This document shows positions 22,138 to 35,397 of a DNA stretch of 64,000 bases, in pieces. The first letter of the stretch is position 1; each line of letters begins with the position of its first letter. Origin of the DNA: Epiperipatus broadwayi (Eukaryota; Onychophora; Udeonychophora; Euonychophora; Peripatidae); the NCBI GenBank assembly GCA_028023455.1, contig JAQFVV010000064.1:124001-188000 (forward strand), given 5' to 3'. The translations under genes were made by a program, and so were the position numbers. The notes beneath the pieces were generated by a model. The model had not been told where the DNA came from, made no database searches, and worked only from the letters and a program-made list of their open reading frames with translations.

Positions 22138-23403
22138 GGTACTAGTCTTATAGCTAAAGACGCCACTCTATGGCATGGTTTTCGTGCTAAAACTCATAAA
22201 AATGCCATTTCCACGCTAAACACATAAAAATGCTGTTTCTGCGGCTGACACGTTCAAACCCGCATTTTCTATAATACAACTTTTTTGTTGTGCTATAGAT
22301 TGCAGGCCGCTATGTCACATCACAGTACAGCATGTATGTCACATCGCAGCAAATACATTTTCTGAATTCGCACAGTCTATAAAATGTTTACAGCTTGGTG
22401 AGAGGGTGTGTTTTTTTGAATTGGATGGAAATGTTGTTTTCATTGGATTTTTTTTTATTTTAAAGTATTGAAATGTTCAGATTTTGTAAAGTAATAATTA
22501 TCAGACTTTTTACACCGTACTGTATTGAAGTTTTAATTGTGAAAATGTTGACAGCATATATATGTAAAGTGAGTTGGAATTAGGTAACGCGTCAAGTAAC
22601 GTACTGTTCGTAACATTCCACGAGACAAACAAGATTCTACCATGTGTATATTTTTGAGATAAAAAAGAGTGGTAACACAAAAATATCCAGTAAGAAAAGT
22701 ACAATTTTGCATGGTTTTTTTGTAAACTTCCTAAAAAGCATATATTATAAACATGATTAATAAGTAAAGAAGACATTTTTTTTTGTTGTTTAAAAAAGTT
22801 TTACTTTCTTTTTTTTCTCCGATTATAGTTATACTTTGTTGAATATAGTTTATGTCTATTGTTATCATTTATTTTATAGATGTTACTAAAAAAAAATATT
22901 TACAAAAATACGATTTTGATATTTTTTATTTTAGCATTACAATCACCAGAACACTAAACCTAACCCTAAAACTAACTCTAAAACTAACCCTAAATCTAAC
23001 CCTAAAACTAATCCTAAAACTAACCCTAAAACTAACCCTAAACCTAACCGTAACAACTTTTACTTTTTGTTGTCATTCTATATGAAGTAAAAATAGCGGT
23101 AAAGCCGTAACCCCAGTAAAAAAATATACGAGAGAAAATTGATTATTCTAATAAAGCAAAATAAAAAACACAAATCAAATTGTAATTTGTTTATTTTATT
23201 TTACATTTATTATTATCATTTAATTTGTATACGTTAATAAAAAATAATATTTAAAAAAGACGATTTTGTTTTGTTTTTATTTTCACATTACAAAAAAACA
23301 CATCAAAATGATTAAAATCAATGGCCCAGGAATGTTCGTATTTTATAGTTTTAGCATGAAAACGGCGCCATCAAATGGCGTCTTTATCTATAAGACAAGC
23401 ACC
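22138..23403 (+). mobile_element. Non-autonomous Merlin-family DNA transposon
   Basis: The ends are inverted repeats: ggtactagtcttatag then taaagacgcc on the left, and inward from the right ggtgcttgtcttatag then taaagacgcc, continuing to a tgctaaaac block. Eight-base flanks taatattg (22130-22137) and aaatattg (23404-23411) differ at one base, as expected for Merlin's 8-9 bp target duplications. The first 500 bases match the 5' region of the transposase-bearing copy at 62747 (shared aacacataaaaatgctgttt and tgtcacat-type words, and a gtgtcaagta-type start of the coding region), here with ACG in place of the ATG. The transposase body is missing and replaced by AT-rich DNA and telomere-like repeats. 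Confidence 0.85.
22953..23052 (+). repeat. Interstitial telomere-like repeats
   Basis: About 100 bases alternate CCTAAC, CCTAAA and ACTAAC units (for example ctaaccctaaaactaaccct). The complement gives TTAGGG and TTAGTTTTAGGG variants, close to the animal telomere repeat. The block lies fully inside the non-autonomous Merlin element, so it is not a chromosome end. The 77-codon frame over it is only a translation of the repeat. Confidence 0.8.
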
Positions 23404-23469
23404 AAATATTGCTATGCAAACTAAAATTTAAAAACCATTATCCCTAATTCAAACATACATGTTGTAAAT
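23404..23469. other. Right flank of the Merlin element
   Basis: Contains the target-site copy aaatattg at 23404-23411. Confidence 0.5.
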
Positions 23470-23620
23470 AATAATAATAATAATAATAATAATTATTATT
23501 ATTATTATCATCATCATCATCAGTAGTAGTAGTAATAGCAATATCAGTAGAAGTAACAGTGGCAAAGGCAGGGGCAGTGGGAGTAGCAGAGGCAGTAGTA
23601 ATAATAATATTAATAGTAAT
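23470..23620. repeat. Compound trinucleotide microsatellite
   Basis: (AAT)n changes to (ATT)n, (ATC)n, (AGT)n and then degenerate RGY triplets such as gcagtggcaaaggcagggg, ending in aataatattaatagt. It is pure low-complexity DNA. Confidence 0.85.
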
Positions 23621-25507
23621 ATAATGCTTGTTCTTGAAAAATCATATTCTACAGTAATAAGAGAATTTAGTTGTGATCCATCATTCTTTACTCTTTTTGT
23701 TTACCGCATTACCTCTGCACAGAACCACACAGGTAACAAAGTGAAAGTCAATGCAAAATGATTTAGAAAACATTGCCATTGACAATACAATTCATTTAAT
23801 AAAGCTGATAGGAAATTTTAAAAACTAGTTAAAAATTTTTTTTAAATAAAGTATTATAATTTGATTTAGGAGTGCCAAATTTCTAACAGTCATATATTTA
23901 ACAACATACTATTTAAAGAAATATATTAATTATTACTACTAATCAATTATTAAATTAGTGATTATCATATCATTTTCACTGTAGATATACACTTCATACC
24001 TAATTAAAAATTAATATAGCTATTTATATTAAATGGTATTAATTTGAGAATGAAATAATAAAGAGATGAGAGAGATTAGGACCTGAGCTAACTGCAGTGT
24101 TCCAGTTCAGTCAGAAATACATTTGGACTGGGAGGTCATTTACCTTTTTCAGATGACTTTACTCATATATTTGATGTCTGTGACAAAATAAAAATTTTAA
24201 GTAAAAAGATTTAATAACATTAATAACAATGAAGTTATTTATTCTAAAAGCATACAGTGTAAGATTAAAAGCAGAAATTCACTTTATTAACCTTTTATAG
24301 GTCAATATTATAATGAAACAGGCTAAATTTTTAAATTTTAATTTATATGTATATATGGCCTTCAGTTTGAATGTTGAAATACAACTATCTTTTAACAAAT
24401 TATATTTTTTTTAAAAATACTATTTTTTAACAAATTTATTATTAAAATTAATTTTGAATATAATTAAAAAAAATTGTAAAACTAATAAATTTATTTAAAG
24501 AAATAAAAATCAATGCTTACTTTTTACATTTTTTTCTCTTTTTCCATAAGTTTAAATCCTTCTAAAAACAAATTAGAATTGCAAAAATAACTATATTTTA
24601 TAAATGATAAAAAAAAATCTACAAACATTTTTTTTACTATTATTTCAGCTTAACAAATAAAATGTGAATAAGTACCACCATTTTGTGCAAATTCATTTCT
24701 GCAATTTAACCTTTGAATTATAGAACTTCATATTTTTCTGAATACACCTGCCATTTATTAATAAGAATTAAAAGATATAATTTTTATTGATCATTTGGAA
24801 TTGTTTACTTCAAAGTTGGAATATTAGAGATAACATATAGATTGTTCAAATGGTATCAGAGTTTAATCATGACCAGGAACTATCAAAGTACTGCTTTAAG
24901 ATGGAATGAAATTTTTCAATAAAGAGTGAATTCCACTACAAAACTTGAGTAGGCAATAAGATGATAGCACTTTCCTAGCATTTTTCTAGGTTCTATAAAT
25001 TAATTTTTATTGACAAAGAGTTTGTAACATATCACTGCGTACAGCAGATATTTTCATCTTTTATCCCTGATTTTCCAATTTCCAAAAGATTGGTGTTTAT
25101 GTTCATTGAATAGTTCTAATATCATGGAGTCTTGATAGACTGAGATTTCAGATAGTTCTGGAAAGGCCTATTATTGATTAAGACAAAATAATGGTGAAAA
25201 TGAAAAAGTGATTATTGGATGGAATTATGGCTATCAAATAGTAACCATGGGTCATATGTGTTATGGATAAAAATAAATGGAAGAACAGTCATGTTGCCTT
25301 GGTTGAAAAACCTAAGTCATTAAATGAGACAAAATTATGCGAAGTCTCAGTATCAATTACATTCTAGTCTGATTGGAGATGTAATTGATAAATCATGACA
25401 TATATATATATAAAAACAAAAAAAGACTTATAAATCCAAGAAATAATATATTTCAACTAGAGGACTGGTTTTCACCAGAAAGAAAAAAAATACACAGTAA
25501 AATTGCG
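23621..25507. other. AT-rich stretch, nothing recognised
   Basis: No protein domain, terminal repeat or tRNA box. The open frame starting at 25385 only continues into the microsatellite and is not a gene. Confidence 0.4.
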
Positions 25508-25966
<459 letters not shown>

Positions 25967-26183
25967 GTTTTAAAAAATTATTTTATTAGCATAAATTATG
26001 TTACAATTATTATTGGCAATACATGTGTAGACTTGAAATGGTTGAAGTTCCATTAAGAGTTCTATGGGGAATAATGTTCAGTAATAGACACTAAAATGCT
26101 GATGTGGCAGGAGTTTGTACAGTTCTGAAGCTGACTGGTGAAAACAAGAGTTCATTTTTCTGCAGTTATTAATTATTGCTGTC

Positions 26184-29100
26184 CTAGTGATTTTTAGTTG
26201 TATCTGGGAATTTAATTAGGCTCCAGGTGTATGTAACTATATCTATGGGAGCTATTAGATTATCTCTATTTTTAATGTTGGTTAATTTGTCTATAAATAA
26301 TGATTGGTATTTGTGCGAGGTGGGATTGAAAACAAAATGATACCTGAGGAACCAAAGTGTGAACAGGAGAAAAATTGCCATTCTAATTGTGGTAAAAAAG
26401 CCTTGGGGAATGTTTTCAATTAATGTTTGAAGGGCGGTTTTTGAATTGTGAGTGATTGTGGAGATTAAATCTCTATAAGTTTGCAAGGTATGACGTGTGT
26501 GGATGAAATGCTTCATGTGTTCACCCTCTCTATGATACAGAGAGTACATTGGGTCAATATTGGCATATTTCATTTTGGTTGCCAGAAATGAATTGGTTGG
26601 TAGGGTACTGAGGTATTTTAATAATGAAGTCTAGATATTTTGGCTCAAGGTACCAAAACTTAAATTTTGATATGTGTTTTGTTTGTGACATTGAGGATAC
26701 TGCTTGTATTTATGAGAGAGTCTGCATTGTTGAGAGAATAATGTGCTTCCCAGTAATTAATTTTTGTCTATGATTTATTCTGTAATTTGTTGAATTTATT
26801 ATTAATTTTGGCAAGTTGATTTATAAATTTATTTTTTATTGGTGGAGGGCTGTCAGTGGGTAGAATTTTAATGAAAGATTGGAAAATAGGAAAATTAGTA
26901 GATAGTTTTACTAGAGTGTTATGGGCTTTTTCATAGTAGAAGGTTGTGATTGAGTGCAATGATAGGCCATTTTATTTAGTATGTTTTTGTAGGCTATTGA
27001 TACTAATGGAAGTAGCTTTCTTATTCCAGATTAGCTTCATATATAAAGAGTTGATTGTTTTTTTAAAACTGTTGGTGAATTTTATGACTGGCGCATAATA
27101 ATTAATTTTTGGGACTATTAACATGTTGATTAGAGAAATTTTGCTATGTATTGACAGATAAGCTTTGGATAGTGAATTAATTGTTTTTTCTATAGCTGGC
27201 AGTAACTGATTCTGTATTGTGTTTCTTGTGGCATTATGGGAGAGATGAAATGGAATTCCAAGAAAGTTATGTGGTGTGGTTTTGTTTAGAGATGCAATTG
27301 GCTGGTCAGTGAAAATGTTCCATATTGCTGTTTTTCCCTGTTAAATTTGAGTGCATGTGTTAATAGATTGTAATTTAGGAATTGACATTTTAGAAGGCAG
27401 GAAAACCACTATATCATCCATGTAAGAAAGATGGTTTATTTGTTGTTTCAGGTCTCTTATATATGTTCCAGGTAGCTTTGCCTCTATTTCAGCAAGTAAT
27501 GGGTTGATATAGGTGATGAAAAGCAGGGAACTCAGAGGGGATCCCTGTGGAATGGAGGTGTTGGGTAAACAGCTTGGAGACATCTTGCCATTGAGTGTAA
27601 TGTGAATATCTCTATTGTGAATTAGGTTAGCTAGTATGTACATTAGAGGTGTAGGAATGTTTTAGCTACAGATTACTTCCAGCATTTCAGAATTGGAATT
27701 GAATCAAATGTTGCTTCAATGTCAAGCTGAATCACTACTGGCCCAGTTTTTTTGGTTAGTCTGACTTCATCTATTACAGTCTTAAACAGGACAAGTGCTT
27801 CCGGTATGGAGCTGCCTTTTTTAGCAAACTGATATGTAGAAATTTTTGGGAAAATTGAAGGCTTAATTTTGTCTTTGAGTATGGATTCAATAATTTTTAT
27901 AATAAGAGGAGACATGGATATTGGTCTGAGGTTGGTTAGTGGAGAAGGGTTAATGGGCTTTTTGAGGAAGGGGACTAGCGATACTGGGTAGAGCTGCTCA
28001 ATTGAGTGGATTTGGTTAGAGAGATAAGTAATCATATTTAGTATTATTGGTGTTATAAAGTAGTTAAGATGATGAAGTAAAAATTTGGGGATGGAATGTA
28101 CTCCGGGGTGAGAGTTATTTGGATATGCTTGAATTTTTGTAGCCATGTCAATTCTGGATATGTTGTGATGATCTGTTGTGATGCCAAAGTGGAATGGAAG
28201 CCAACAAGGTGGTGATATTTTCTGAAATCTGTCTTTGAAATGGTTATAAATTTGTAATGTCATATTTTCTCCTGTTAACGTCTTTGTGTTTGAAAGTATA
28301 GAGGATGGAGTGAGCTTTTTTGAACTGTAGCCAAGGGCCCAGAAAATGTAACCTTGTGACCAATTATGTGTGTTTTTTAGAAAGCGTTTGGCTTTTTTTA
28401 TTGAAATATATTCTGCTAGTATGATCTGCGTCTGTTTATATTCCTGTTTTAGCAATAAAATTGAGCTAATTGAGGTTGAGTTGCTGGGTGTGCTTTTAAG
28501 TTTCAAATGTAGAGTGTCTAATTTTTTTATTAGATAGGTTGGAGATGGATTTCTATTGGTGTAATGTTTAATTGTGGAAGAGATGACATTTATAAATGTG
28601 AACCATGCCTCTGTTGGGTTGAGTGACAAAATATTAATTTTATTTAAATATATATATATTTCAGAGATTATTGCCTCTGGAGCACTGGATTTAAGTAACA
28701 ATCTAGTAGTGTTGTTAAATGAGAGAGTGGACTGGAAATGTAGATCTAATTGTAGTTGTATATTGAGTGCCCTGTGATCAGAAAAAGAAACTCGACACAG
28801 TGAAGGTTTTATTATGTAATGTAGATCAGGGGAGTAGAAGAGGATATCAATCAATGTGGAAAGTTTTTGAGTGTAGAATGATATGTCATTGGATGAGAAG
28901 AAGCCATCTGCACTCATGAGTTTTTTATTTATGAGATGTAAATATTTGCAAGTGAAATCGGAATATGACATGTTAAAGTCACCAGTTAGTATTGTGGGAT
29001 GTGGGTTAGTTGCTAAAGTGAGGTTTATATTGTTGATGAGCTGGTGAATAAGTAGTGGTTGGTTATATAAGTACAAGGTGATTATGTTTATTACATAGGC

Positions 29101-29403
29101 TGAGTTTTGAAAGATTATTATGCTCATGTGTGAGGTTAGGAAAAGCATTTTAAAGGATTGAAGTGGAGAGTTTTTATGAATAAGAAATCCAACTCTAGCA
29201 GTGTATAAGTTTGATAAGGAAAAGTTGCAGTAACCAAATCTATTTAGGTATTTGTCAGATTTGTAGGTGGAATTGATCGAATAGTTGGTCTCCGTAAAAA
29301 GCAGTAAGTGAGGATTGAATTGATTAATCCAATTTGCTATGGCAAATAATCTATGTGGTGAGTTGATTCCTCTGACATTGACTGTTGTGATTGATAATAC
29401 CAT
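26184..29403 (-). pseudogene. LINE ORF2: APE endonuclease and reverse transcriptase (broken)
   Basis: ORF2 starts at ATG 29403. The endonuclease spans about codons 1-220: TTVNVRG, the metal-binding Glu in LLFTETN, TGDFN, IDILFYS and the catalytic SDH are all visible. The first 576 codons are open and include RT motifs LRPISM, QFAKKGSSIPEAL and LDIEATFDSI (catalytic Asp of motif A kept, usual Lys replaced by Thr). A frameshift near 27650 precedes GSPLSSLLF and the catalytic YMDD (HLSYMDDIVVF). Beyond a TAA at 27341 the frame still reads NFLGIPFHLS and the thumb-like region, then stops multiply. The last open part (26573-26184) holds the C-terminal Cys/His zone, with Cys residues replaced; the sister copy keeps HFIHTCPTLQ. 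It would nick target DNA and copy the element's RNA, but is inactive as it stands. Confidence 0.9.
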
Positions 29404-29905
29404 TGTAATGTTTAGTGTGTGGGTGGCTGATTATGAATATGTTATTTTATTCTATAGAAGATCCTTAGATATGGGAATCAATGGGTTGGAGCTGATGTCA
29501 GCAGGTGTATTAAGATTTCAATCATCTATGGAAGTCGGTTTATTTTAACCTTTCTAGTGGCTCTGTGATGACCATCCACGCCCTCAAGAAATTTCAGTTG
29601 TTCTGGAGAACCAGAAAATTCAACTGATAAACACTGCCTAGTCCAGTCGCTAGTTTCAGTGCCTTTGTTGTCTGGGATAGGTGATGAAGTGGATCTTAGC
29701 TTTTTTCTGAGTGGAATTAAACTTTCTTTTTTATCTATGTGGTTAATAGTGGTTGATTCGGTGTTATGCACGATGATTTTGTCTTCAGTTGGGTTGTCAG
29801 TGGTGGTCTTTGTTTTTTTTTGTCATTGTTTTTCTTCTTTCTCTGTGCTATTTTAAAAAGGTAAGAATCTGTTGAGTTATTTTCAGAGTGGTAAGATGAA
29901 GAATC
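29404..29905 (-). other. ORF1-ORF2 junction region of the LINE
   Basis: Between the ORF1 stop (29906) and the ORF2 start lies about 500 bases with a minus-strand frame (29526-29771) rich in S, T, D and K. It reads like an eroded C-terminal extension of ORF1 (TSSPIPDNKGTETSDWTRQC). Plus-strand frames here are shadows. Confidence 0.4.
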
Positions 29906-31589
29906 TTAATCCACACAATCCTCATCTTGATCAGAGTACTTGGAATTGATTGTTGCTGAGTTACTAATTGTGACAATATTATTATCAGTAGGTGTGCTTG
30001 TGGGATGTTTAATTGGTTGCTTAGTAGTTAGTTTGGTGTTTGTCTTTGAAGTACTTTGAATTATTTTATTATTGGTTGCTTGAGGTGTGGCAGTTACCTG
30101 GTTTGATTGTGGAAATGTTGAGCATTGATGATGTTTAGTGAGTTTAAGGCTGCATTTGGGGCAAAGCTTATTAGGGCAGTTTTGAATCAAATGAGTTCTT
30201 TGCTTACATGAAAAGCATTGTGGTGGTATTCCTTTAAAAGTGATGATGAGTTGTGCACATTCACTTTTATGTAGAGTTGGAATATCTGTTGGATTGATGT
30301 TTTTATATTAACTAAGGTTGAAAGTGGCAATATTAGTATAAACAGGTGCCACAGCTTTTTTTCCCATAAAATAATTGAAATTGGAGATTTTTCCGTTTTT
30401 ATTTAATATTAAATGTAAATCCATTTCTGTAAAATCCAAGAAACAATTTTTAATTTGCCCAAAAATCACCAAGGGGCGATTAATATCAATGTAGCAAAGT
30501 ATTCTATTACCGAGGAATTTAATATTACTCTCAAAAATTTCCCTTTGCTTTTTGTTATGAAATTCTAAGCATAAGTATCTATTATTAGGGAGGAATAATA
30601 CTTTATATATAGATGACCACATTTTTTTTCCATCAATAATTGATAAAACTCTTCTGTGGGACATCTGCTTAAGTCACATTTTGTATTGGTGATGGTGATA
30701 ATTACGGTTTTGTCGTTCTTATATTTTTTTAAGAGATTGGATTAACTGGTAGGTACGGTTGTGTTAAACTTGGTACAATATTCTTGATATTTTTCCAGCA
30801 TAATATGGTGAGGTTCACATATATCATCATCTTGTATATGCTCCTCAAGATTGTCCTCTAGACCAAAAAGTTCTGTGATATTTTTTGACTCTGCTTGCCC
30901 ACTCTCGCACATTTTTTCTTCAGAATTCTCTACTGCATTCGCACAAGTGAATTCATTATTTATTTGTGTATTGTTGGTAGTTAAATTGAGTAATTTTCCA
31001 CATAAATTATTATCATTTGGGTATGTGTTATTAGACGAAGGTTTTTTAGCTTTGGGCAAATGAGGGAAATGATCTGTGTTTCTGTTAAGCCCATGAATGT
31101 CAATTTCCATGTCTGACTGATATCTCAATGAGGTATTAGTATTTTCTATTGCTCCCATGTAGGTGAAGTTTTTATTATTTTGCTTATTGCTTGCATGTGG
31201 AGTTAATCCATTATCCAAGCTACTATTAATTATGTTAGTTGTATTTGAAGCGTGTTTGCCATTACTGTGAAGTATGGAAGCGTGATTGCTATTGGTCAAA
31301 GGCCCTCATATATTCAGATCCGGCTCAGTGTATTCAGCAGCTATGCTGGTAGACTTCGACGAATTTATTGAAGTAACATGATTAGAATATATATCTTGGT
31401 TAGCATCATTCTGTAAACCAGAATCATTATTTAATTGTAAGATGGTATTATTAATTAATTACTGGGTTCACTGATTGCAGTGGATGTTTGTGCATTAATG
31501 TTTGTCGATGCCTTATTTGCAGTAGGTGTTTGTGCAATAACGTTCCTCAATGCCATGTTTGCAGAAATAGACAGAGCATTTTGCTCCAT
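29906..31589 (-). pseudogene. LINE ORF1: gag-like protein with CCHC knuckle (broken)
   Basis: The likely start is ATG 31589 (MEQNALSISANMALRN). After about 43 codons the frame shifts, then shows one TGA (just before PLTNSNHAS) and runs on as an S/N/T-rich disordered region to a TAA at 30742. A second shift at a run of eight A (about 30620) leads into a domain of about 115 residues (WSSIYKVLFLPNNRYLCLEF, then KAVAPVYTNIATF), compatible with an RRM-like or gag-like fold. One in-frame TAA at 30308 interrupts the way to CFSCKQRTHLIQNC, a perfect CX2CX4HX4C zinc knuckle, followed by a second Cys/His cluster (CPKCSLKLTKHHQC). The order fits Tx1-type ORF1 proteins, which bind the element's RNA. At least two shifts and three stops make it a pseudogene. 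Confidence 0.75.
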
Positions 31590-31779
31590 TAAAAAAAAGA
31601 CAAATAATTAAAGAATTAATAGAGGTTTTTCACTTACCAAACTACCAAGAATTTAGGGAGTAGGTTCAAAGCAATAACTACAAATGAAAAAATTTCTGTC
31701 ACTGTTGATTATTATAACAAAAATCAATGGGCATTCAGAGAGGTTTTGTGAAGAACTATAGCATGGTCACCATCTTGGC

Positions 31780-32087
31780 TATATACTACTACTACTACTA
31801 CTACAACTACTACTACTACTACCCCTCCTCCTCCTCCTTCTCCTCCTCCTACTACTACTACTACTATTACTACTACTACTACTCCTACTCCTACTCCTCC
31901 TTCTCCTACTACTACTACTACTACAACTACTACAACTACTACTACTACTACTCCTACTAGTCCTACTACTCCTACTGCTACAACTACTACTGCAACTACT
32001 ACTGCTACTTCTACTGCTACAACTACTGCTACTACTACTGCTACTACTACTACTACTACTACTACTATGACTACTACGACTACTATG

Positions 32088-32121
<34 letters not shown>
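31780..32121. repeat. Interrupted TAC/TCC microsatellite between two LINE copies
   Basis: Long TAC runs are mixed with CCT/CTC, ACA and TGC triplets. The array separates the 5' end of the full LINE from the 3' end of the truncated one. It has many more interruptions than the array at 25508-25966, so it is probably older. Confidence 0.9.
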
Positions 32122-32124
<3 letters not shown>

Positions 32125-32988
32125 GTTTTAAAAATTATTTTATTAGCATAAATTATGTTACAATTATGTTACAATCATTATTGGCAGTACATGTGTAGAC
32201 TTGAAAAAGATTGAAGTTACATTAAGAGTTCTATGGGGAATAATTTTCAGTAATAGACACTAAAATCTTGATGTGGCAGGAGTTTGTACAGTTCTGAAGC
32301 TGACTGGTGAAAACATGAGTTCATTTTTCTTGAGTTATTAATTATTGCTGTTCTTGTGATTTTTAGTGGTTTCTGGGAATTTAATTAGGCTCCAGGTGGA
32401 TGTAACTATATCTATGGGAGCTATTAGATTATCTCTATTTTTAATCTTGGTTAATTTGTCTATAAATAATTATTGATATTTGTGCGAGGTGGGATTGAAA
32501 ACAAAATGACACCTGAGGATCCAAAGCGTGAACAGGAGAAAAATTGTTATTCTAATTGTGGTAAAAAAACCTTGGGGAATGTTTTCAATTAATGTTTGAA
32601 GGGTGGTTTTTGAATTGCAAGTGATTATGGAGATTAAGTCTCTATAAGTTTGCAAGGTAGGACAGGTGTGGATGAAATGATTCATGGTTTCACCCTATCT
32701 ATGACATAGAGAGTACATTGGGTCAATATTGGCATACTTCATTTTGGATGCCAGAAATGAATTGTTTGGTAGGGCACAGGTTGATTTTAATAATGAAGTC
32801 TAGATATTTTGGCTCAAGGTACCAAAACTTAAATTTTGATTTGTGTTTTGTTTGTGACATTGAGAATACTGCTTGTATTTATGAGAGTCTGCATTGTTGA
32901 GAGAATAATGTGCTTCCCAGTAATTAATTTTTGTGAATGATTTAACCTGTGATTTTTTGAACTTAGTATTAATTTCAGCAAGTTGATT

Positions 32989-32990
<2 letters not shown>
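32122..32990 (-). mobile_element. 5'-truncated copy of the same LINE
   Basis: This 870-base segment matches the last part of the LINE (25967-26823) with scattered substitutions. It begins right after the TAC array with the same tagttttaaaaa edge and stops at agttgattta, where another TAC array begins. The minus-strand frame 32470-32685 keeps HFIHTCPTLQTYRDLI, the C-terminal Cys/His zone that is mutated in the longer copy. Lying between two TAC arrays in the same orientation as its relative, it supports repeated insertion into TAC DNA. Confidence 0.92.
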
Positions 32991-33176
<186 letters not shown>

Positions 33177-33397
33177 TATTTATATTTATTCAGACCTTTA
33201 TAAAAGTTTAATTTATAAAACAATTTTTACTTTAAATCAGAGTTATTATTTAACACTTTACTTATTATTTTATTTTAGGAAATGTAAAAAAAATATCTAC
33301 AAAAATTATCCTGTGTTTATTTCTACTTTTCCTTTATTTTATGTATATATATTTATGCACACACACTATATTAGTGTATGCTGTGTAAGCCAACTGG

Positions 33398-33398
<1 letters not shown>
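33177..33398. other. Spacer between microsatellites
   Basis: AT-rich, with a short CACA tract near 33360. No feature. Confidence 0.5.

Positions 33399-33483
<85 letters not shown>
33399..33483. repeat. (TA)n array, left border of the Penelope palindrome
   Basis: About 84 bases of pure TA. A similar array (36827-36893) borders the other side of the palindrome. Confidence 0.95.
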
Positions 33484-33490
<7 letters not shown>

Positions 33491-35397
33491 CAAAACAATA
33501 CAATAATTAATACAGTAACAATATTTTAAACAAATATATACCAATTTAATAGAAGTACTTTCAACTATCTATGTAGTCTTGTCAACTAGACTCAAATTGT
33601 ATTAGAAAAACCGTTACAAATGTAAACAAAAGCAATACGTCATACATCAATTTTCCCACAATTCATTAATTTTTATATTGCTGTCTGTCTATTTATCAAC
33701 TGTTGCTTTTCACTTTTTATTAACATAGCCTCTTTAATTTTGCGTTTATTATTATTTCTTTCAATACACAGAATTTTAATTTTATTAAAAATCAAAATCA
33801 AAACCATAATTACATGTTACATTATGATCAAAAAATACTGATGGTGATACATCATCATTTCTAACATTCTCTTGTCTTGATTTTGCACTCGTTTATATAA
33901 TAACAAATGCTCCCTTGATCTTTTCTCCAATGTACATCGAGATTCCCCAATATATGCCTTTCCACACGCTCTTAGCGATTTATATATTGCACAACTTTGA
34001 TTTAAAATACCACACCTATTTTTTGAATTATTTATTAATCTATTTAAATTAGGAGTAGTATAAAATGCAACTCGACATATATTTTTATATATCTGTTTTA
34101 TAAATTTAACCTGTTCATTACAAATAAATGGTATTGATATCCAAGTATATTTTATTTTATCAATATCTATAGCCTCTAAAATATTTCTATTATTATTAAA
34201 CTTAGTAACAATATTATAAATTAATTTATGATCATATCCAACATTTAACAAATCCATAATAAATACATTTATGTTACTTATTTTATCAGAACTATATTTA
34301 CATAATTTATTATTCCTAAATAAAAATGATTTTAAACTGGATAATTTATGTGCAATTGGTACATTTGAATACCAAGGAATATATCCTCTTTTTTCAATAT
34401 CTTTTATTACCATACAATAATCTAATTTATTTTTATTACTGTAATTTTAATATCTAAATACTGAATTGACTTTTTCTTCAAAAGATTTACTCCATTTTAA
34501 ACCTTCTAAACTATTTAATTCATTGAATAATGCATTTATAATATCTAAACTTCCACAAACGAAAACATCATCGACATACCTGTAATAAATTTTAATACCT
34601 TGGCAATATATATTAGTATTAAGAATTATATCTTCATATCTTGATACCACAAAACTACATATTTGGAAACTACAGGAAGTCCCATAGGCCATCCATAATC
34701 TATTTTATAATAATTTTCATTAAATATAGCATATATATTTTTATCAATAAAATATAATACATCATTTACAAATTTTACTTTTTTAACATCAACTTTTTAA
34801 CCTTAAAGCATCTAATATAATTTTTATAGATTTTAATCTATCTATTGAACCGTACATCTCACATATATCAAATGTACAAATACTATCATTATTATTAATA
34901 TTAATATTTTGAATTTTTTTACAAAATCAAACGATGAATTAATAGTATATTTTCCAAATCCAAGAACATCTTTTAATAATGTTTCTATAAATCTACAGGT
35001 TTCATAGTAAAATGATCCGCCAAAGTCAATCATTAATCTTAAAGATTTATCTTGTTTATGTAGTTTAATATTCGAAAAAATTCTAGGACAAATTGCAACA
35101 GATGGATAAAGACGATAATACGTGTGAGCATCTATATATTTATTCTTTTTAGCTTTTTTTAAAATATCATCAATAAACTTTACACGTAAATTTTCAATGT
35201 TTATTTTTTCAACTTGTTTAAATTTAAGCTTTTCCATTTGAATTAAAACTTTATCGTAGTAATCAAGTTTTGACAAAAGACATAACCTTAACCCCTTATC
35301 TTCTCTTAAACAAATAAGATCGTTATCATGAAGAAAGTTTTTAAATCTAAATATATGCGAATTCCAATTGCAATTAGTTCTATTTTTAAATGTTTTA
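33484..35397 (-). pseudogene. Penelope-like element, minus-strand copy
   Basis: On the minus strand the reading runs from about 35392 (KNFLHDNDL, REDKGLRLCLLSKLDYY, a DKG-type N-terminal block of Penelope RTs), through PRIFSNIKLHK and LRLMIDFGGSFYY, TFDICEMYGSI (motif A Asp), YRYVDDVFVCG (catalytic YVDD at about 34590-34560), the YLDI region, to a C-terminal GIY-YIG-type nuclease: CGKAYIGESRCTLEKRSREH with the conserved Arg and Glu/His. Frameshifts separate the pieces (near 34850, 34700 and 34430). A longer GIY-YIG tail (SVFFDHNV, then a basic region) continues in another frame. It would copy its own RNA onto a nicked target. This copy holds the more complete 5' half and the intact nuclease motif. 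Confidence 0.9.

Larger units (their letters stand above)
25967..31779 (-). mobile_element. Tx1/L1-type LINE, near full length, bounded by TAC repeats
   Basis: A 5.8-kb element on the minus strand: short 5' UTR (31779-31590), ORF1 with an RNA-binding-like domain and CCHC knuckles, then ORF2 with APE endonuclease, reverse transcriptase and a C-terminal Cys/His region, and a 3' UTR ending AAAAC-(TAG)n. Both ends abut TAC-type microsatellites (25508-25966 and 31780-32121). A 5'-truncated sister in the same orientation lies directly upstream (32122-32990), again between TAC arrays. No ordinary target duplication is visible, as expected for insertion into a simple repeat. Features of ORF2 (APE nuclease, FLGIP, K-x-NG-LSL motif, Cys/His end) place it in the L1/Tx1 group. 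The Tx1 clade is known to contain target-specific families, including microsatellite users. Stops and frameshifts in both ORFs make this copy inactive. Confidence 0.85.

Noticed and set aside
22953-23052. A true telomere end
   Set aside because: The repeats are degenerate, lie within a transposon and have unique DNA on both sides.
22852-23085. Frame rich in TLKLTL repeats
   Set aside because: It is the telomere-like repeat block inside the Merlin element.
28574-31063. Plus-strand frames opposite the LINE (28574-28777, 29339-29548, 29659-29856, 30851-31063)
   Set aside because: Shadows of ORF1 and ORF2 on the other strand.
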